Below the pieces are notes generated by a model. It did not search any database. It worked only from the letters and a program-made list of their open reading frames with translations, and was not told the DNA's origin. This document shows positions 1-7,769 of a stretch of DNA of 64,000 bases, piece after piece (the first letter of the stretch is position 1; every line of letters starts with the position of its first letter). The DNA is from JAJRXR01 sp041987545 (GTDB taxonomy: Bacteria > Planctomycetota > Phycisphaerae > Phycisphaerales > UBA1924): positions 372,001 through 436,000 of the forward strand of contig JBHIWH010000001.1 of the NCBI GenBank assembly GCA_041987545.1. The letters are read 5' to 3'. A program made the translations under genes and the position numbers.

Positions 1-335
1 CAGGCGGCCATCTTGTCTTCGGAGCAGCCCGCGGCCATCTCCGAGCACGCCTCGGCCATCTCCGAGCAGCCCTCGGCGGCCATCGAGCACGACTCGGCCT
101 TGTCGGCCGCCATCACGATCTCGGCCTCGCCGCCCAGGGCGCAGCACGAGTCCTTCGCCTCGCCCGTCTCGCCCTCGAGGGCGACCGGCAGGGCCGCGGC
201 GCCATTGGCGTCCGCCTCGGCGGTCTCCGACGCGCAGGTGCCCAGGGGACACCCGGTCGTGGCAAGGTTGAACACACCAAGGCCCAGGGCCCCGGCGACC
301 GCGATCCCGACAACGCCCGCAGCAATGCTCTTCAT
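1..335 (-). CDS. Cys-rich exported protein, 3' end outside window
   Basis: The first 111 residues are visible; the stop codon lies beyond the left edge. AAGGAG stands 6 nt before the ATG. Residues 5-25 are a hydrophobic signal or anchor segment, followed by a low-complexity Ala/Glu-rich region. Cysteines are at 29, 34, 64, 65, 83, 90, 97 and 104. The last four are exactly seven residues apart in a repeated CS-x-MA pattern. TTGC at 26-29 is only a weak lipobox. The protein should act outside the cytoplasm, and the regular Cys/Met spacing suggests metal or thiol binding. That is inference; I recognise no family. It is divergent from the coiled-coil gene at 623 across a roughly 290-nt spacer in which I see no convincing promoter. 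Confidence 0.7.
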   Translation of the reverse strand, partial: MKSIAAGVVGIAVAGALGLGVFNLATTGCPLGTCASETAEADANGAAALPVALEGETGEAKDSCCALGGEAEIVMAADKAESCSMAAEGCSEMAEACSEMAAGCSEDKMAA

Positions 336-622
336 CACGTACTCCTTCAGTGCCCACTCGCGGGCGGATGTCGGCGGCCACATCGGCCCCGATCCAGTTC
401 GGACAACAATACCCGACCCCGCAGGTCCGAAACACCCCGAACCGAGAGCCTATTTCGGCATTCTGGGCGCCCGGACGCCCTCGGCGCCCACCCCAGGCCA
501 ATTCCCCCGCGATATCGGGCTGGCAGGCGTTCAGTCGGGCCCCGTCATGGTCGATAGCCGACCCCGACGCCTCCCCCGCGCCCGGGGAGCCCGAGGCGCC
601 GCGACGGACGGGAGTTGTTCGG

Positions 623-2704
623 ATGTCCACCCCGGAGCGTGAGGGAAACCAGCCCGCGGCCAGCAGCCGCGAGAGCACACCCGCGCCCCCTCCCCAGCCG
701 CAGAACCAGCCCGCCGAGGGCCAGGGCGACGAGCCGATCATCGACGTCATCTCGGGCGTGCAGTCGCAGCTCGAGGCCCTCCGCAAGGCGCACGCCGAGC
801 GTCAGAAGGCCCTGGCCGCCCTCGCGGCCCAGCGGCACCAGATCGAGGAGGGCCAGCGCGACCTCGAGCGGCGCCGCGAGGAGATCGAGAGCGCGCGGGG
901 CGAGCTGGACACCGGCTCGGAGCGGCTGAAGAAGATCGAGAACGACCTGCAGGCCCGATCCAAGGAGCTCGACGAGCGCGAGTCGCGGATCGAGCAGGCC
1001 GCGGGGCACGTCGCCGAGTACGAGAAGTCGCTCGCGTCGCGGAACCAGCAGCTTGAGGAGCAGGCCGAGCAGGGCGCGCGGATGCGGGCCGAGCTGGAGG
1101 AGGTCCGCAAGCTCTCGCTGGAGCGCCGCGACCGGGTGCAGGAGCTCGAGCAGCGACTGGCGGAGCTGGAGAAGGGCGGGCCGGACGCCGAGGAGAAGCT
1201 CGCGCGGGCGCAGGCGAAGATCGAGGCGCTGAGCACGCGGGCCAAGGACGCCGAGGCGGGCGTCGAGGCCCGCGACGCCCGGATCAAAGAGCTGCAGAGC
1301 GCGCTCAAAGAGGGCCGGTCCGAGACCGGCGACGCGGAGAAGGACAAGGCCGAGCAGCGCCGGCTCCGCGCACAGATCGTCGAGACGGACAAGCGCGCCA
1401 AGCAGGCCGAGGCGCGTGCGGCCAAGCTCGAGGGCGAGATCGAGTCGCTGCAGAAGGCGTTCGATTCCAGGTCGGGCGACCTGGAGGCCGCGAACAAGGA
1501 GCTGGCCAAGGCCAGGTCGGGCGCGGCGGACACGGGCAAGGTCACCCAGACGCTCGAGGCGGCCCGCAAGGCGCTCAACGAGCGGAAGGCCGAGATCGAG
1601 GACCTGAAGAAGCAGCTGGCCGAGGCCCGCGACGAGGCGGCCGAGAACCTCAAGAAGGGCAAGGGCCAGAAGCTCGAGGCGGCACGCGAGGAGATCGAGT
1701 CGCTCCAGGCGCGGGTGCGCGAGCTGGAGGACAAGGGCGGCGAGGCGGCCGACGAGAAGCTCCGGGCCGAGGTCGAGTCGCTCAGGGCCCAGCTCCGCGA
1801 CGCGCACTCCGAGCACGCCGAGCTGGCCGGGATCCCGGTCGAGACCGTGACGCGTCGACGCCGGCTGCAGCACCAGAAGGCGCTGCTCCGCGAGCAGACG
1901 CTGAAGCTCCGGCGCGCCAGCGAGGCGGTCCGCGATCGGCACGCCCAGTGCGAGAAGATCCTGGCCAAGCGGGCGCAGCTGGCCGAGGCGCACCAGGCGA
2001 TCGCCGAGAAGCAGGCCAAGCTCGCCAACGTCAAGGCCCGCTCGGGCGCGATGTGGATGACGCTGGGCCTGGTGACGCTGACGGCGATGCTCGCCGGGAT
2101 GAGCTGGCTCATCTCCGGCCAGGTCTCGCCCGGGGCGTACGCGGCCCGCGCGGTCATCGTCGCCGACGGCGGCGCCCGCGACCTGGGCGGCGAGGAGCTC
2201 CGCGCCTGGCAGATCTACCACGAGGAGCTGACGCGCGACCCGCGCCTGCTCGAGAACGTCGCCGACCGCCTGAAGCGTCGCGGCTTCGCCGACCTGGGCA
2301 GTATCGCGGCGCTGGGCCCCATCGTGACCCAGCAGCTGGACACGCAGTCCCCGCGGGCCGGGCGCCTGGAGTTCGAGCTCCGGGGCCAGGGCGCGAGCCG
2401 CACGCAGCGCGTGCTCGACACCTACGTCGTCGCGCTGTCGAGCGTGGCGAACCAGAACCGCGTGCGGCGGGCCGACGGCGCGACGACCCGCGTCGAGGTC
2501 GCCGCCGAGGCCCTCCCCGACCCGCTCGACAACGCCCGGGTGATGACCGCGGGCGGGATCTTCGGCGGGAGCATGTTCATGACGCTGTTCGTGGGCGTGG
2601 GCGCCTGGCGCCGCATGGCCCGCGCCAAGGAGCGGTTCGAGAACGACCACCGGGTGGGCGTGCTCGAGGACGAGGCGGCCTGGGCGCCCCCGTCCGACGC
2701 CTAG
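623..2704 (+). CDS. Wzz-like two-TM membrane protein with long coiled coil
   Basis: A 693-aa protein. The chosen ATG follows GGGAG; the frame stays open further upstream, but that part reads as non-coding. Residues about 45-460 form an almost unbroken Glu/Lys/Arg/Ala coiled coil. A first membrane span at about 477-498 is followed by a roughly 140-residue segment containing RAVIVADGGARDL, and a second span lies at about 640-662. Two spans around an extracytoplasmic domain resemble polysaccharide chain-length determinants (Wzz), but here the cytoplasmic coiled coil comes first and is very large. No polysaccharide genes are adjacent, so a role in envelope polymer length or in scaffolding is only inferred. 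Confidence 0.75.
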   Translation: MSTPEREGNQPAASSRESTPAPPPQPQNQPAEGQGDEPIIDVISGVQSQLEALRKAHAERQKALAALAAQRHQIEEGQRDLERRREEIESARGELDTGSERLKKIENDLQARSKELDERESRIEQAAGHVAEYEKSLASRNQQLEEQAEQGARMRAELEEVRKLSLERRDRVQELEQRLAELEKGGPDAEEKLARAQAKIEALSTRAKDAEAGVEARDARIKELQSALKEGRSETGDAEKDKAEQRRLRAQIVETDKRAKQAEARAAKLEGEIESLQKAFDSRSGDLEAANKELAKARSGAADTGKVTQTLEAARKALNERKAEIEDLKKQLAEARDEAAENLKKGKGQKLEAAREEIESLQARVRELEDKGGEAADEKLRAEVESLRAQLRDAHSEHAELAGIPVETVTRRRRLQHQKALLREQTLKLRRASEAVRDRHAQCEKILAKRAQLAEAHQAIAEKQAKLANVKARSGAMWMTLGLVTLTAMLAGMSWLISGQVSPGAYAARAVIVADGGARDLGGEELRAWQIYHEELTRDPRLLENVADRLKRRGFADLGSIAALGPIVTQQLDTQSPRAGRLEFELRGQGASRTQRVLDTYVVALSSVANQNRVRRADGATTRVEVAAEALPDPLDNARVMTAGGIFGGSMFMTLFVGVGAWRRMARAKERFENDHRVGVLEDEAAWAPPSDA

Positions 2705-2792
2705 CCGAACTCACATCTGGCGCACAACGACAACGCGGGCGAGGCCCGGCGCCCCGCCCGCGGAGAACGATGTCACTTTCGGTGATGCCCGG

Positions 2793-3593
2793 TCAGGTGG
2801 TCTGACGGACCGCGCGGAGCACAAGCTCGTCCGACCCGCTCGGCGAGACGCGGACGACGCCCAGCCGCCCGGCGCCCAGCTGATCGATCGGGGCCTCCAG
2901 GGACCCGAAGCGGCCGTCGCCGCGGAACATCGCGACCTGCCCGACCACGTTGTCGCTCTCGTCGAGGACGACGAGGCGGTAGTCGCCCGGCTCCTGGGCG
3001 CCGACGTTCAGGTGGTAGACGCGGGCGATCTCCCAGTCCGGGTTGGTCACGACGGAGACGGCGCCCCGCGGGTCGGTGTCGCCCACGGGCAGCAGGTGCA
3101 CGACGCTGGTGCTCTGGTCGAGCAGGATGTCGTGCACGTACTCCGGGCCCATCCGCGTGTGCAGCTGGGCGAGCTGCTGCTCGTTCTCCAGCGTGTTGAA
3201 GTCCATCTGGATCTGCGTGATCGAGACACCCAGGACGGCGACGATGACGGCCATCGCGATCGCCGCCGAGCGCCAGACCCAGCTGACCCTGGGGCCGCGG
3301 GAGAGCTTTGGCGCGGTCCGCCCGGGCGCGTGCCGCACCGCCGGCGCGGGCGCGGGGCGCGAGCCGATCTCCTCGCGGACCGCCTCGAGGACGCGCTCGC
3401 GGAGCTCGGCCCGCGGCTCGACGTCGGGCAGGAGGCTGGTCAGGTCGCTCAGGCGGTCCTGCTCTCGCCGGACCTGCTCGCGGATCGAGGCGGGCGCGCT
3501 GGCGAACTCACGCTCGAAGGCCTGGCTCTCCTCGGGCTCGAGGAGCCCGAGCGAGTCGAGGATGGTCAGCTCGAGAAGTTCACGCGTGCTCAT
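2793..3593 (-). CDS. Anti-sigma factor, RskA-like
   Basis: A 266-aa single-span protein. The N-terminal ~80 residues are helical and contain ILDSLGLLEPEE, like the sigma-binding part of RskA-type anti-sigma factors. A membrane span lies at about 107-126, and the remaining ~140 residues form a beta-rich extracytoplasmic domain. There is no HxxxCxxC zinc motif, so it is not a ZAS-type anti-sigma. Its ATG overlaps the stop of the ECF sigma gene as ATGA, implying translational coupling. By analogy with SigK/RskA it would hold the sigma factor at the membrane until a signal releases it. The signal is unknown. Confidence 0.85.
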   Translation of the reverse strand: MSTRELLELTILDSLGLLEPEESQAFEREFASAPASIREQVRREQDRLSDLTSLLPDVEPRAELRERVLEAVREEIGSRPAPAPAVRHAPGRTAPKLSRGPRVSWVWRSAAIAMAVIVAVLGVSITQIQMDFNTLENEQQLAQLHTRMGPEYVHDILLDQSTSVVHLLPVGDTDPRGAVSVVTNPDWEIARVYHLNVGAQEPGDYRLVVLDESDNVVGQVAMFRGDGRFGSLEAPIDQLGAGRLGVVRVSPSGSDELVLRAVRQTT

Positions 3594-4267
3594 GACGTCA
3601 GTTCCTCACTCGTGCGTTCACGCAGCCTAACGAGCGCCCGGCTCAGGGCGGACTTGATCGTGCCCAGGGGCGTGTTCAGCTCCTCGCCGATCTGGCGGAG
3701 CGTCTGGCCCCCCAGGTAGGCCCGGGTCACGACCGTCCGCTGCAGCTCGGGCAGCGCGTCGATCTTCTTCATCAGACTCTTGAAGTTCTCGTCCCGCTCC
3801 AGGTGCGTCCCCTGGGCGGCGGGCGCGGTGCCCGACGACACGCCAGAGGCGGCCGACGGGTCGAACTCGTCCAGGCTGCCGGCCCGGATCCGGGCGCGGC
3901 GTCGGCGGAGCTTGTCCACCAGGTGCCGGCGGGAGATCAGCATCACCCAGGTCACCAGCGCCGCCCGCGTCGGGTCGTAACGACCGGCCGTCCGCCACAG
4001 ACGGACGAAGATCTCCTGCACCGCGTCCTCGGCCTCGGCCCGCGTGGGCATGGCCTGGAACGCCATGCGGTACACCAACGACCCGAACCGGTCGTACAGC
4101 TCCGCGACGGCGCTCTCCTGGTTGGCGGCGATCCTCTGCATCAGGTCGAGATCGACTTCCTTCTGACGGGACGCGGCCTCCGCCTTGGAGACGCCCACGC
4201 GCTCCGCCCCGCTCCCGTCCCCGGGTCGCCTGTCGGCTCGGCCCGGATCTCGGTCGCGGTCGCTCAT
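3590..4267 (-). CDS. ECF RNA polymerase sigma factor, SigK-like
   Basis: 225 aa from the ATG preceded by GGTGA; in-frame ATGs at 4297 and 4471 are alternatives. Region 2 contains AELYDRFGSLVYRMAF and the AEDAVQEIFVRLWR helix. Region 4 contains LPELQRTVVTRAYLGG and the helix-turn-helix LRQIGEELNTPLGTIKSALS. A charged Ser/Ala-rich linker joins them, and there is no region 3, as expected for ECF factors. The cognate anti-sigma follows with a 4-nt overlap. It is divergent from the pseudopilin gene, which could be one of its targets, but no autoregulatory promoter is recognisable. Confidence 0.93.
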   Translation of the reverse strand: MSDRDRDPGRADRRPGDGSGAERVGVSKAEAASRQKEVDLDLMQRIAANQESAVAELYDRFGSLVYRMAFQAMPTRAEAEDAVQEIFVRLWRTAGRYDPTRAALVTWVMLISRRHLVDKLRRRRARIRAGSLDEFDPSAASGVSSGTAPAAQGTHLERDENFKSLMKKIDALPELQRTVVTRAYLGGQTLRQIGEELNTPLGTIKSALSRALVRLRERTSEELTS

Positions 4268-4489
4268 GCTTTCACCCACGGAATCGGGCCGGGACATCCC
4301 GCCCGAGGCTTGCCGGAGACCCCCGGCCGCCGCCCTCTCATACGCATTGTCCCCCCGCGGGATGCTCCTGTCCCGCCGGAATTTGAGAGGTGAACGCACC
4401 ATTTTGATAGGTATTTGAACGGCATCTCGGGGCCGGCTGGAACACCTCGGCGGTCCAGGTGGTTTCTCCACCGTCGTTCGAGCCCGGTC

Positions 4490-4518
4490 TTGTGCCGCGA
4501 AGACCCGGCGAATAGGCT
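4490..4518 (+). promoter_or_regulatory. Possible sigma-70 promoter for the pseudopilin gene
   Basis: TTGTGC (4490-4495) and TAGGCT (4513-4518) are separated by 17 nt, about 45 nt before the GTG start at 4563. Both hexamers are imperfect. The surrounding 4385-4425 stretch is unusually A/T-rich for this window, consistent with a divergent promoter region for the sigma operon too. Confidence 0.3.
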
Positions 4519-4562
4519 GTTAAGAGCAGTGAGGCGGCCAAGCCGGCCGTCGGGAGATCCAC

Positions 4563-5348
4563 GTGGCGGGATCGACGGGTCTCAGTGCATTCTCGGTCGG
4601 TCGTGGGGGATCACGGTCGTCCGCCCGGGGCTTCAGCCTCGTGGATGTTCTTGTGTCCATCGGCGTCATCGCCGTTCTCATCGCGCTGCTCATGCCCTCC
4701 ATGTCGAAGGTCCGCGAGTCGGCCCGCCAGGCCGTCTGCTCGTCGAACCTCCGCCAGATCGGGATCGGGATCCACATGTTCGCCGACCGCGAGGACGGCG
4801 AGTTGCCCGGGAGCGTGTTCCTCGACCGCGCGAGCGACTACGGCCGCAGCATCCCCGAGGCCGCCGCCCAGCGGTACACCGTCCTGATCCATATGCGGAC
4901 GCTCAACTCCATCGGCTCGTCCAGCGGCGGCCAGTGGGACGGGCTCGGCAAGCTCTTCGAAGAGCAGATCCTCTCCGCGCCCGCCATCTACTACTGCCCC
5001 TCGCACACCGGCGAGCACACGTTCGAGCGCTACGCCCGGCAGATCGGCGAGCAGAGCGGCCAGATCTTCATGAACTACCAGTACCGCGGCAAGGGCCCCT
5101 ACGGCGGCATGAGGCTGTTCCAGATCGAGTCCTCATCGGCACTCGTCGCCGACGCCCTCGCCGGCGAGGACTTCTTCAACCACGACGCCGGCTTCAACGT
5201 CCTCCGCGTCGACCACTCCGTGAGCTGGTACGCCGACAACGGCGGCACGCTCGCCCAGAGGCTGGCCGCCTCGACCTTCGGCGACGAGGACGACCCGCTG
5301 CCCGAGATCTGGCAGTTGTTCGACGGCAAGCCCGACTCGGACGACTGA
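4563..5348 (+). CDS. Pseudopilin-like protein with prepilin cleavage motif
   Basis: 261 aa with a GTG start behind GGGAG. The N-terminus has a basic leader ending ...SSARG followed by FSLVDVLVSIGVIAVLIALL, the type IV prepilin/type II secretion signature recognised by prepilin peptidase after the Gly. Position +5 of the mature protein is Asp instead of the usual Glu. The hydrophobic helix leads into SSNLRQIGIGIHMFA, typical of the large planctomycete pseudopilin families (DUF1559-like). Near the C-terminus, FNHDAGFNVLRVDHSV resembles the H-x9-DG tail of those proteins. It probably assembles in, or passes through, a type II secretion-like pseudopilus. No other secretion gene lies nearby. Confidence 0.85.
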   Translation: MAGSTGLSAFSVGRGGSRSSARGFSLVDVLVSIGVIAVLIALLMPSMSKVRESARQAVCSSNLRQIGIGIHMFADREDGELPGSVFLDRASDYGRSIPEAAAQRYTVLIHMRTLNSIGSSSGGQWDGLGKLFEEQILSAPAIYYCPSHTGEHTFERYARQIGEQSGQIFMNYQYRGKGPYGGMRLFQIESSSALVADALAGEDFFNHDAGFNVLRVDHSVSWYADNGGTLAQRLAASTFGDEDDPLPEIWQLFDGKPDSDD

Positions 5349-5371
5349 CCGGCCCCCCGCCGGCCCACCCC

Positions 5372-5377
5372 TAGAGT
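5372..5377 (+). promoter_or_regulatory. -10-like TAGAGT just before a start codon
   Basis: TAGAGT ends 5 nt before the ATG of the cyclophilin gene, and there is no Shine-Dalgarno sequence between. This fits transcription starting at or next to the start codon (leaderless mRNA). No matching -35 is visible. Confidence 0.35.
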
Positions 5378-5382
5378 TTCGG

Positions 5383-6450
5383 ATGAAGCACGCACGACGC
5401 GCCCGCGTCCGGACGTGGCTGGCCGCGCTGGCCGCCCTCGCCCTCCCCGCCGCGACCGCCGGGGCCCAGCTCGAGCCCGAGCGTCTCTACTACGGGCGGG
5501 ACAGGTCGGCGCCGATGGTCGTCCGCGCGCCCGAGTCGTTCGCGGGCGAGGCGCGGATCGTGCTGTACCAGGCCTCGGGGGGCGCGGCGATCGACTCGGC
5601 GCCCGCCGCCGCCGGCCGCGTGGACGTCGCGGCGCTCTTCCCCTCGATCTGGAGCCGCGAGCGGCCCGGGGTGCTGTGCGCCCAGCTGGAGCTGGACGGG
5701 CAGGAGGTCGGCCCGCCGGTTGTGCTGGCGCCGATGCTCACGCCCAACACCGCGGCCAACGTCAGCCCGCAGAACCCGCTGCAGCCCACGTTCGGAAAGG
5801 GCATGGTGCTCTTCGAGGAGGACCGCCTCGTGCTCGCGGCCAACGCGGGGCTCGCCGAGTCCGCCGAGCGTCCCGTCACGTTCTCGGGGTTCCGGGCGTA
5901 CGCGGACAAGCTCGCCGTCCTCGACACGACCGAGGGCGAGATCACGTTCATGATGCGGCCGGACGCGGCGCCCAACACCGTCTTCAACTTCATGCACCTG
6001 GTCTCCGGCGGCTTCTACACCGACGTCGTGTTCCACCGCGTCGTCGCCGAACTCCCGGATGGGGCGCCGTTCGTCATCCAGTGCGGCGACCCGACCGGGG
6101 GCGGCCTGGGCGGGCCCGGGTACTTCGTCGATCTGGAGAAGTCCGACCTGCCCCACGACTTCGGCGTGCTCTCGATGGCCAGGTCGGGCGACCCGAACAC
6201 CAACGGCTCGCAGGTGTTCGTCTGCCTGAGCCGCGAGGGGACGGCGAGGCTGGACGGGCTGTACACGTCTTTCGCGCAGGCCGTCTCGGGCGCCGACGTC
6301 ATCCTCGCGATCGCGGGCGTCGAGACGGGCGAGGGCGACCGCCCGGTGGACCCGCCCGTCATCCGCGGCGCCAGGCTGATCGACGCCCCGCCGTTCTCGC
6401 GTCGCGCCGAGCCGGTCACGAGGCCCGCGCCCGAGCCGATCAACCGGTAA
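5383..6450 (+). CDS. Exported cyclophilin-type peptidyl-prolyl isomerase
   Basis: 355 aa. An Arg-rich start, a hydrophobic stretch (residues ~8-25) and ATAGAQ form a Sec signal peptide. The middle (~30-170) is not a recognised domain. From about residue 170 there is a cyclophilin domain: LDTTEGEITFMM, NTVFNFMHLVSGGFY, VVFHRVV (catalytic Arg in FHR), IQCGDPTGGG, FGVLSMAR and NTNGSQVFVCL. All core substrate-binding motifs are present. It should catalyse cis-trans prolyl isomerisation of exported proteins in the periplasm. The long N-terminal extension is unusual for a periplasmic PpiA. Confidence 0.9.
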   Translation: MKHARRARVRTWLAALAALALPAATAGAQLEPERLYYGRDRSAPMVVRAPESFAGEARIVLYQASGGAAIDSAPAAAGRVDVAALFPSIWSRERPGVLCAQLELDGQEVGPPVVLAPMLTPNTAANVSPQNPLQPTFGKGMVLFEEDRLVLAANAGLAESAERPVTFSGFRAYADKLAVLDTTEGEITFMMRPDAAPNTVFNFMHLVSGGFYTDVVFHRVVAELPDGAPFVIQCGDPTGGGLGGPGYFVDLEKSDLPHDFGVLSMARSGDPNTNGSQVFVCLSREGTARLDGLYTSFAQAVSGADVILAIAGVETGEGDRPVDPPVIRGARLIDAPPFSRRAEPVTRPAPEPINR

Positions 6451-6477
6451 GAGATCAGCCGGCAGGGACGGTCACGC

Positions 6478-7467
6478 TCAGAACGTGAACCCGACCGAGA
6501 CGCCGAGGTAGGGCGAGGGCTTGACCTCGTCGGACGAGATGTGCCCGCCGCCGGCGGTGAGCAGCTCGATGTCGTGGAACACGACGTAGCCGCCGGTCAG
6601 AGCAACCTCGATGTTGCTGTTGGGCTCGTAGACCGCCCGCCCGGCGACCAGCACGCGCTGCACGTCGGCCAGGCCGCTGGGGACCGGGCCGTTCTCGTCG
6701 AGCCGGAACCGCTGCGAGTAGAAGCCGGCGCCCAGGCCCAGGTTCCAGTGGTCGGTCGCCTGGTACGAGAGGACGTAGAGCACCGAGTCGATCTGCGTCT
6801 CGGAGGCCAGGCGCCACTTCTCGTCGATCTGCCATTCGATGATCGGGATGGGGATGACGATGACGTCGTCCTCGAGCCGAGAGGAGACGTAGAGGGACAG
6901 GCCGAGCGAGAACGACTCGTCGAACGCGTACCGGAAGCCGGCGATGCCCGCGTAGGTCAGCGTGTCGGAGAAGTCGGACCCGCCCTCGCCGGCGCTCTGG
7001 ATGTTGGCGCCGAGCACGATGCCCCAGTGCTCGTCGATCCGCTTGGTGTACAGCGCCCCGAGGCTGCCGACGTAGAGGTCTTCGAAGGGCGAGGACGTGC
7101 CGACGATGAGCCCGGTGACGCCGTCGAAGTCGTAGTTCCAGTACTCGCCCCCGATCGACAGGGTGACCCTTGAGGTCTTGTCGATGGCGTAGGCGGCCGA
7201 GGCGCGGGCGCCGGCGAAGGCGACGGCCAGCTCGCCCGGTCCCGAGTCCATGTCGGCGCCGAAGATGTACCCGCCCGTGACGTCGAGCGAGAGGGTCCAG
7301 CGCGAGGGCGGGGCGATGGCGTCCTGGGCGCCGCTCGCGCCGTCGCCGGGTGCGCCATTGTCGGGCTGGGCGTCGGCGCCGCCCTGCGAGTACGCGGGTC
7401 CCGCGCCCAGGGCGAGCGCCGCGGCCGAGGCCAGTGGGGGGACGATCCTTCGTCGGGCATGCCGCAT
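6478..7467 (-). CDS. DUF6268-like outer membrane beta-barrel protein
   Basis: 329 aa starting MRHARRRIVPPLAS with a signal peptide ending near AGPAYSQ. A short Ala/Gly/Asp-rich linker follows, then many alternating amphipathic strands rich in Tyr/Trp/Gly (e.g. SIGGEYWNYDFDG, GLGAGFYSQRFRL). The last residues, YLGVSVGFTF, end in an aromatic, as in BAM-inserted barrels. This is the layout of the DUF6268 family seen in planctomycetes. Function is unknown, possibly a porin or structural barrel. The gene converges on the cyclophilin gene with a 27-nt gap and lies divergent from tRNA-Ala. Confidence 0.75.
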   Translation of the reverse strand: MRHARRRIVPPLASAAALALGAGPAYSQGGADAQPDNGAPGDGASGAQDAIAPPSRWTLSLDVTGGYIFGADMDSGPGELAVAFAGARASAAYAIDKTSRVTLSIGGEYWNYDFDGVTGLIVGTSSPFEDLYVGSLGALYTKRIDEHWGIVLGANIQSAGEGGSDFSDTLTYAGIAGFRYAFDESFSLGLSLYVSSRLEDDVIVIPIPIIEWQIDEKWRLASETQIDSVLYVLSYQATDHWNLGLGAGFYSQRFRLDENGPVPSGLADVQRVLVAGRAVYEPNSNIEVALTGGYVVFHDIELLTAGGGHISSDEVKPSPYLGVSVGFTF

Positions 7468-7565
7468 CGCGCGCTCCGTGCGTGGGGTGGGGGCGATGGT
7501 ACCGCCGTCGGCGTGGCGGCGCACGGCTAGACTCGTGGGCGCCCGCCCGCCCGGGCGGCGCGGCC

Positions 7566-7638
7566 GGGGCGGTAACTCAACTGGTAGAGTGCCAGCTTTG
7601 CAAGCTGGAAGTTCGGGGTTCGAGTCCCCGTCGCTCCA
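7566..7638 (+). tRNA. tRNA-Ala (anticodon UGC)
   Basis: A complete 73-nt cloverleaf. The acceptor stem GGGGCGG pairs with TCGCTCC (two G-U pairs). The D arm is ACTC/GAGT, the anticodon stem CCAGC/GCTGG encloses loop TTTGCAA, and the T arm is CGGGG-TTCGAGT-CCCCG. The discriminator is A. The 3' CCA is not encoded, so CCA-adding enzyme is required. The anticodon TGC reads alanine GCN codons. Confidence 0.96.
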
Positions 7639-7723
7639 TTCCCGATGCGCGGGGCCTCGGAACCGGTCGGGCGCCCCGCCCGGAAGGACCCAAAACACCC
7701 TATGGGCCCCTCCCGGGCCCCTG

Positions 7724-7729
7724 TATAGT
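7724..7729 (+). promoter_or_regulatory. Possible -10 element (TATAGT)
   Basis: TATAGT stands 40 nt before the lipoprotein start at 7770, in otherwise GC-rich sequence. The position 17 nt upstream (TATGGG) is a poor -35. A leader with GAGAGAGG as ribosome binding site would follow. Confidence 0.3.
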
Positions 7730-7769
7730 GCCCGAGGGCTCGCCGCCACATCGAGAGAGGGGTCAGTTC

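Noticed and set aside
623..2040. Short direct repeats in the coiled-coil coding region
   Set aside because: They come from repeated Glu-Lys-Leu heptads and the same GC-rich codons, not from a DNA-level repeat array.
545..2650. Long open frame antisense to the coiled-coil gene
   Set aside because: At this GC content stops are rare. The frame lacks a ribosome binding site and its Leu/Arg/Gly-rich composition is what the opposite strand of a Glu/Lys coiled coil produces.
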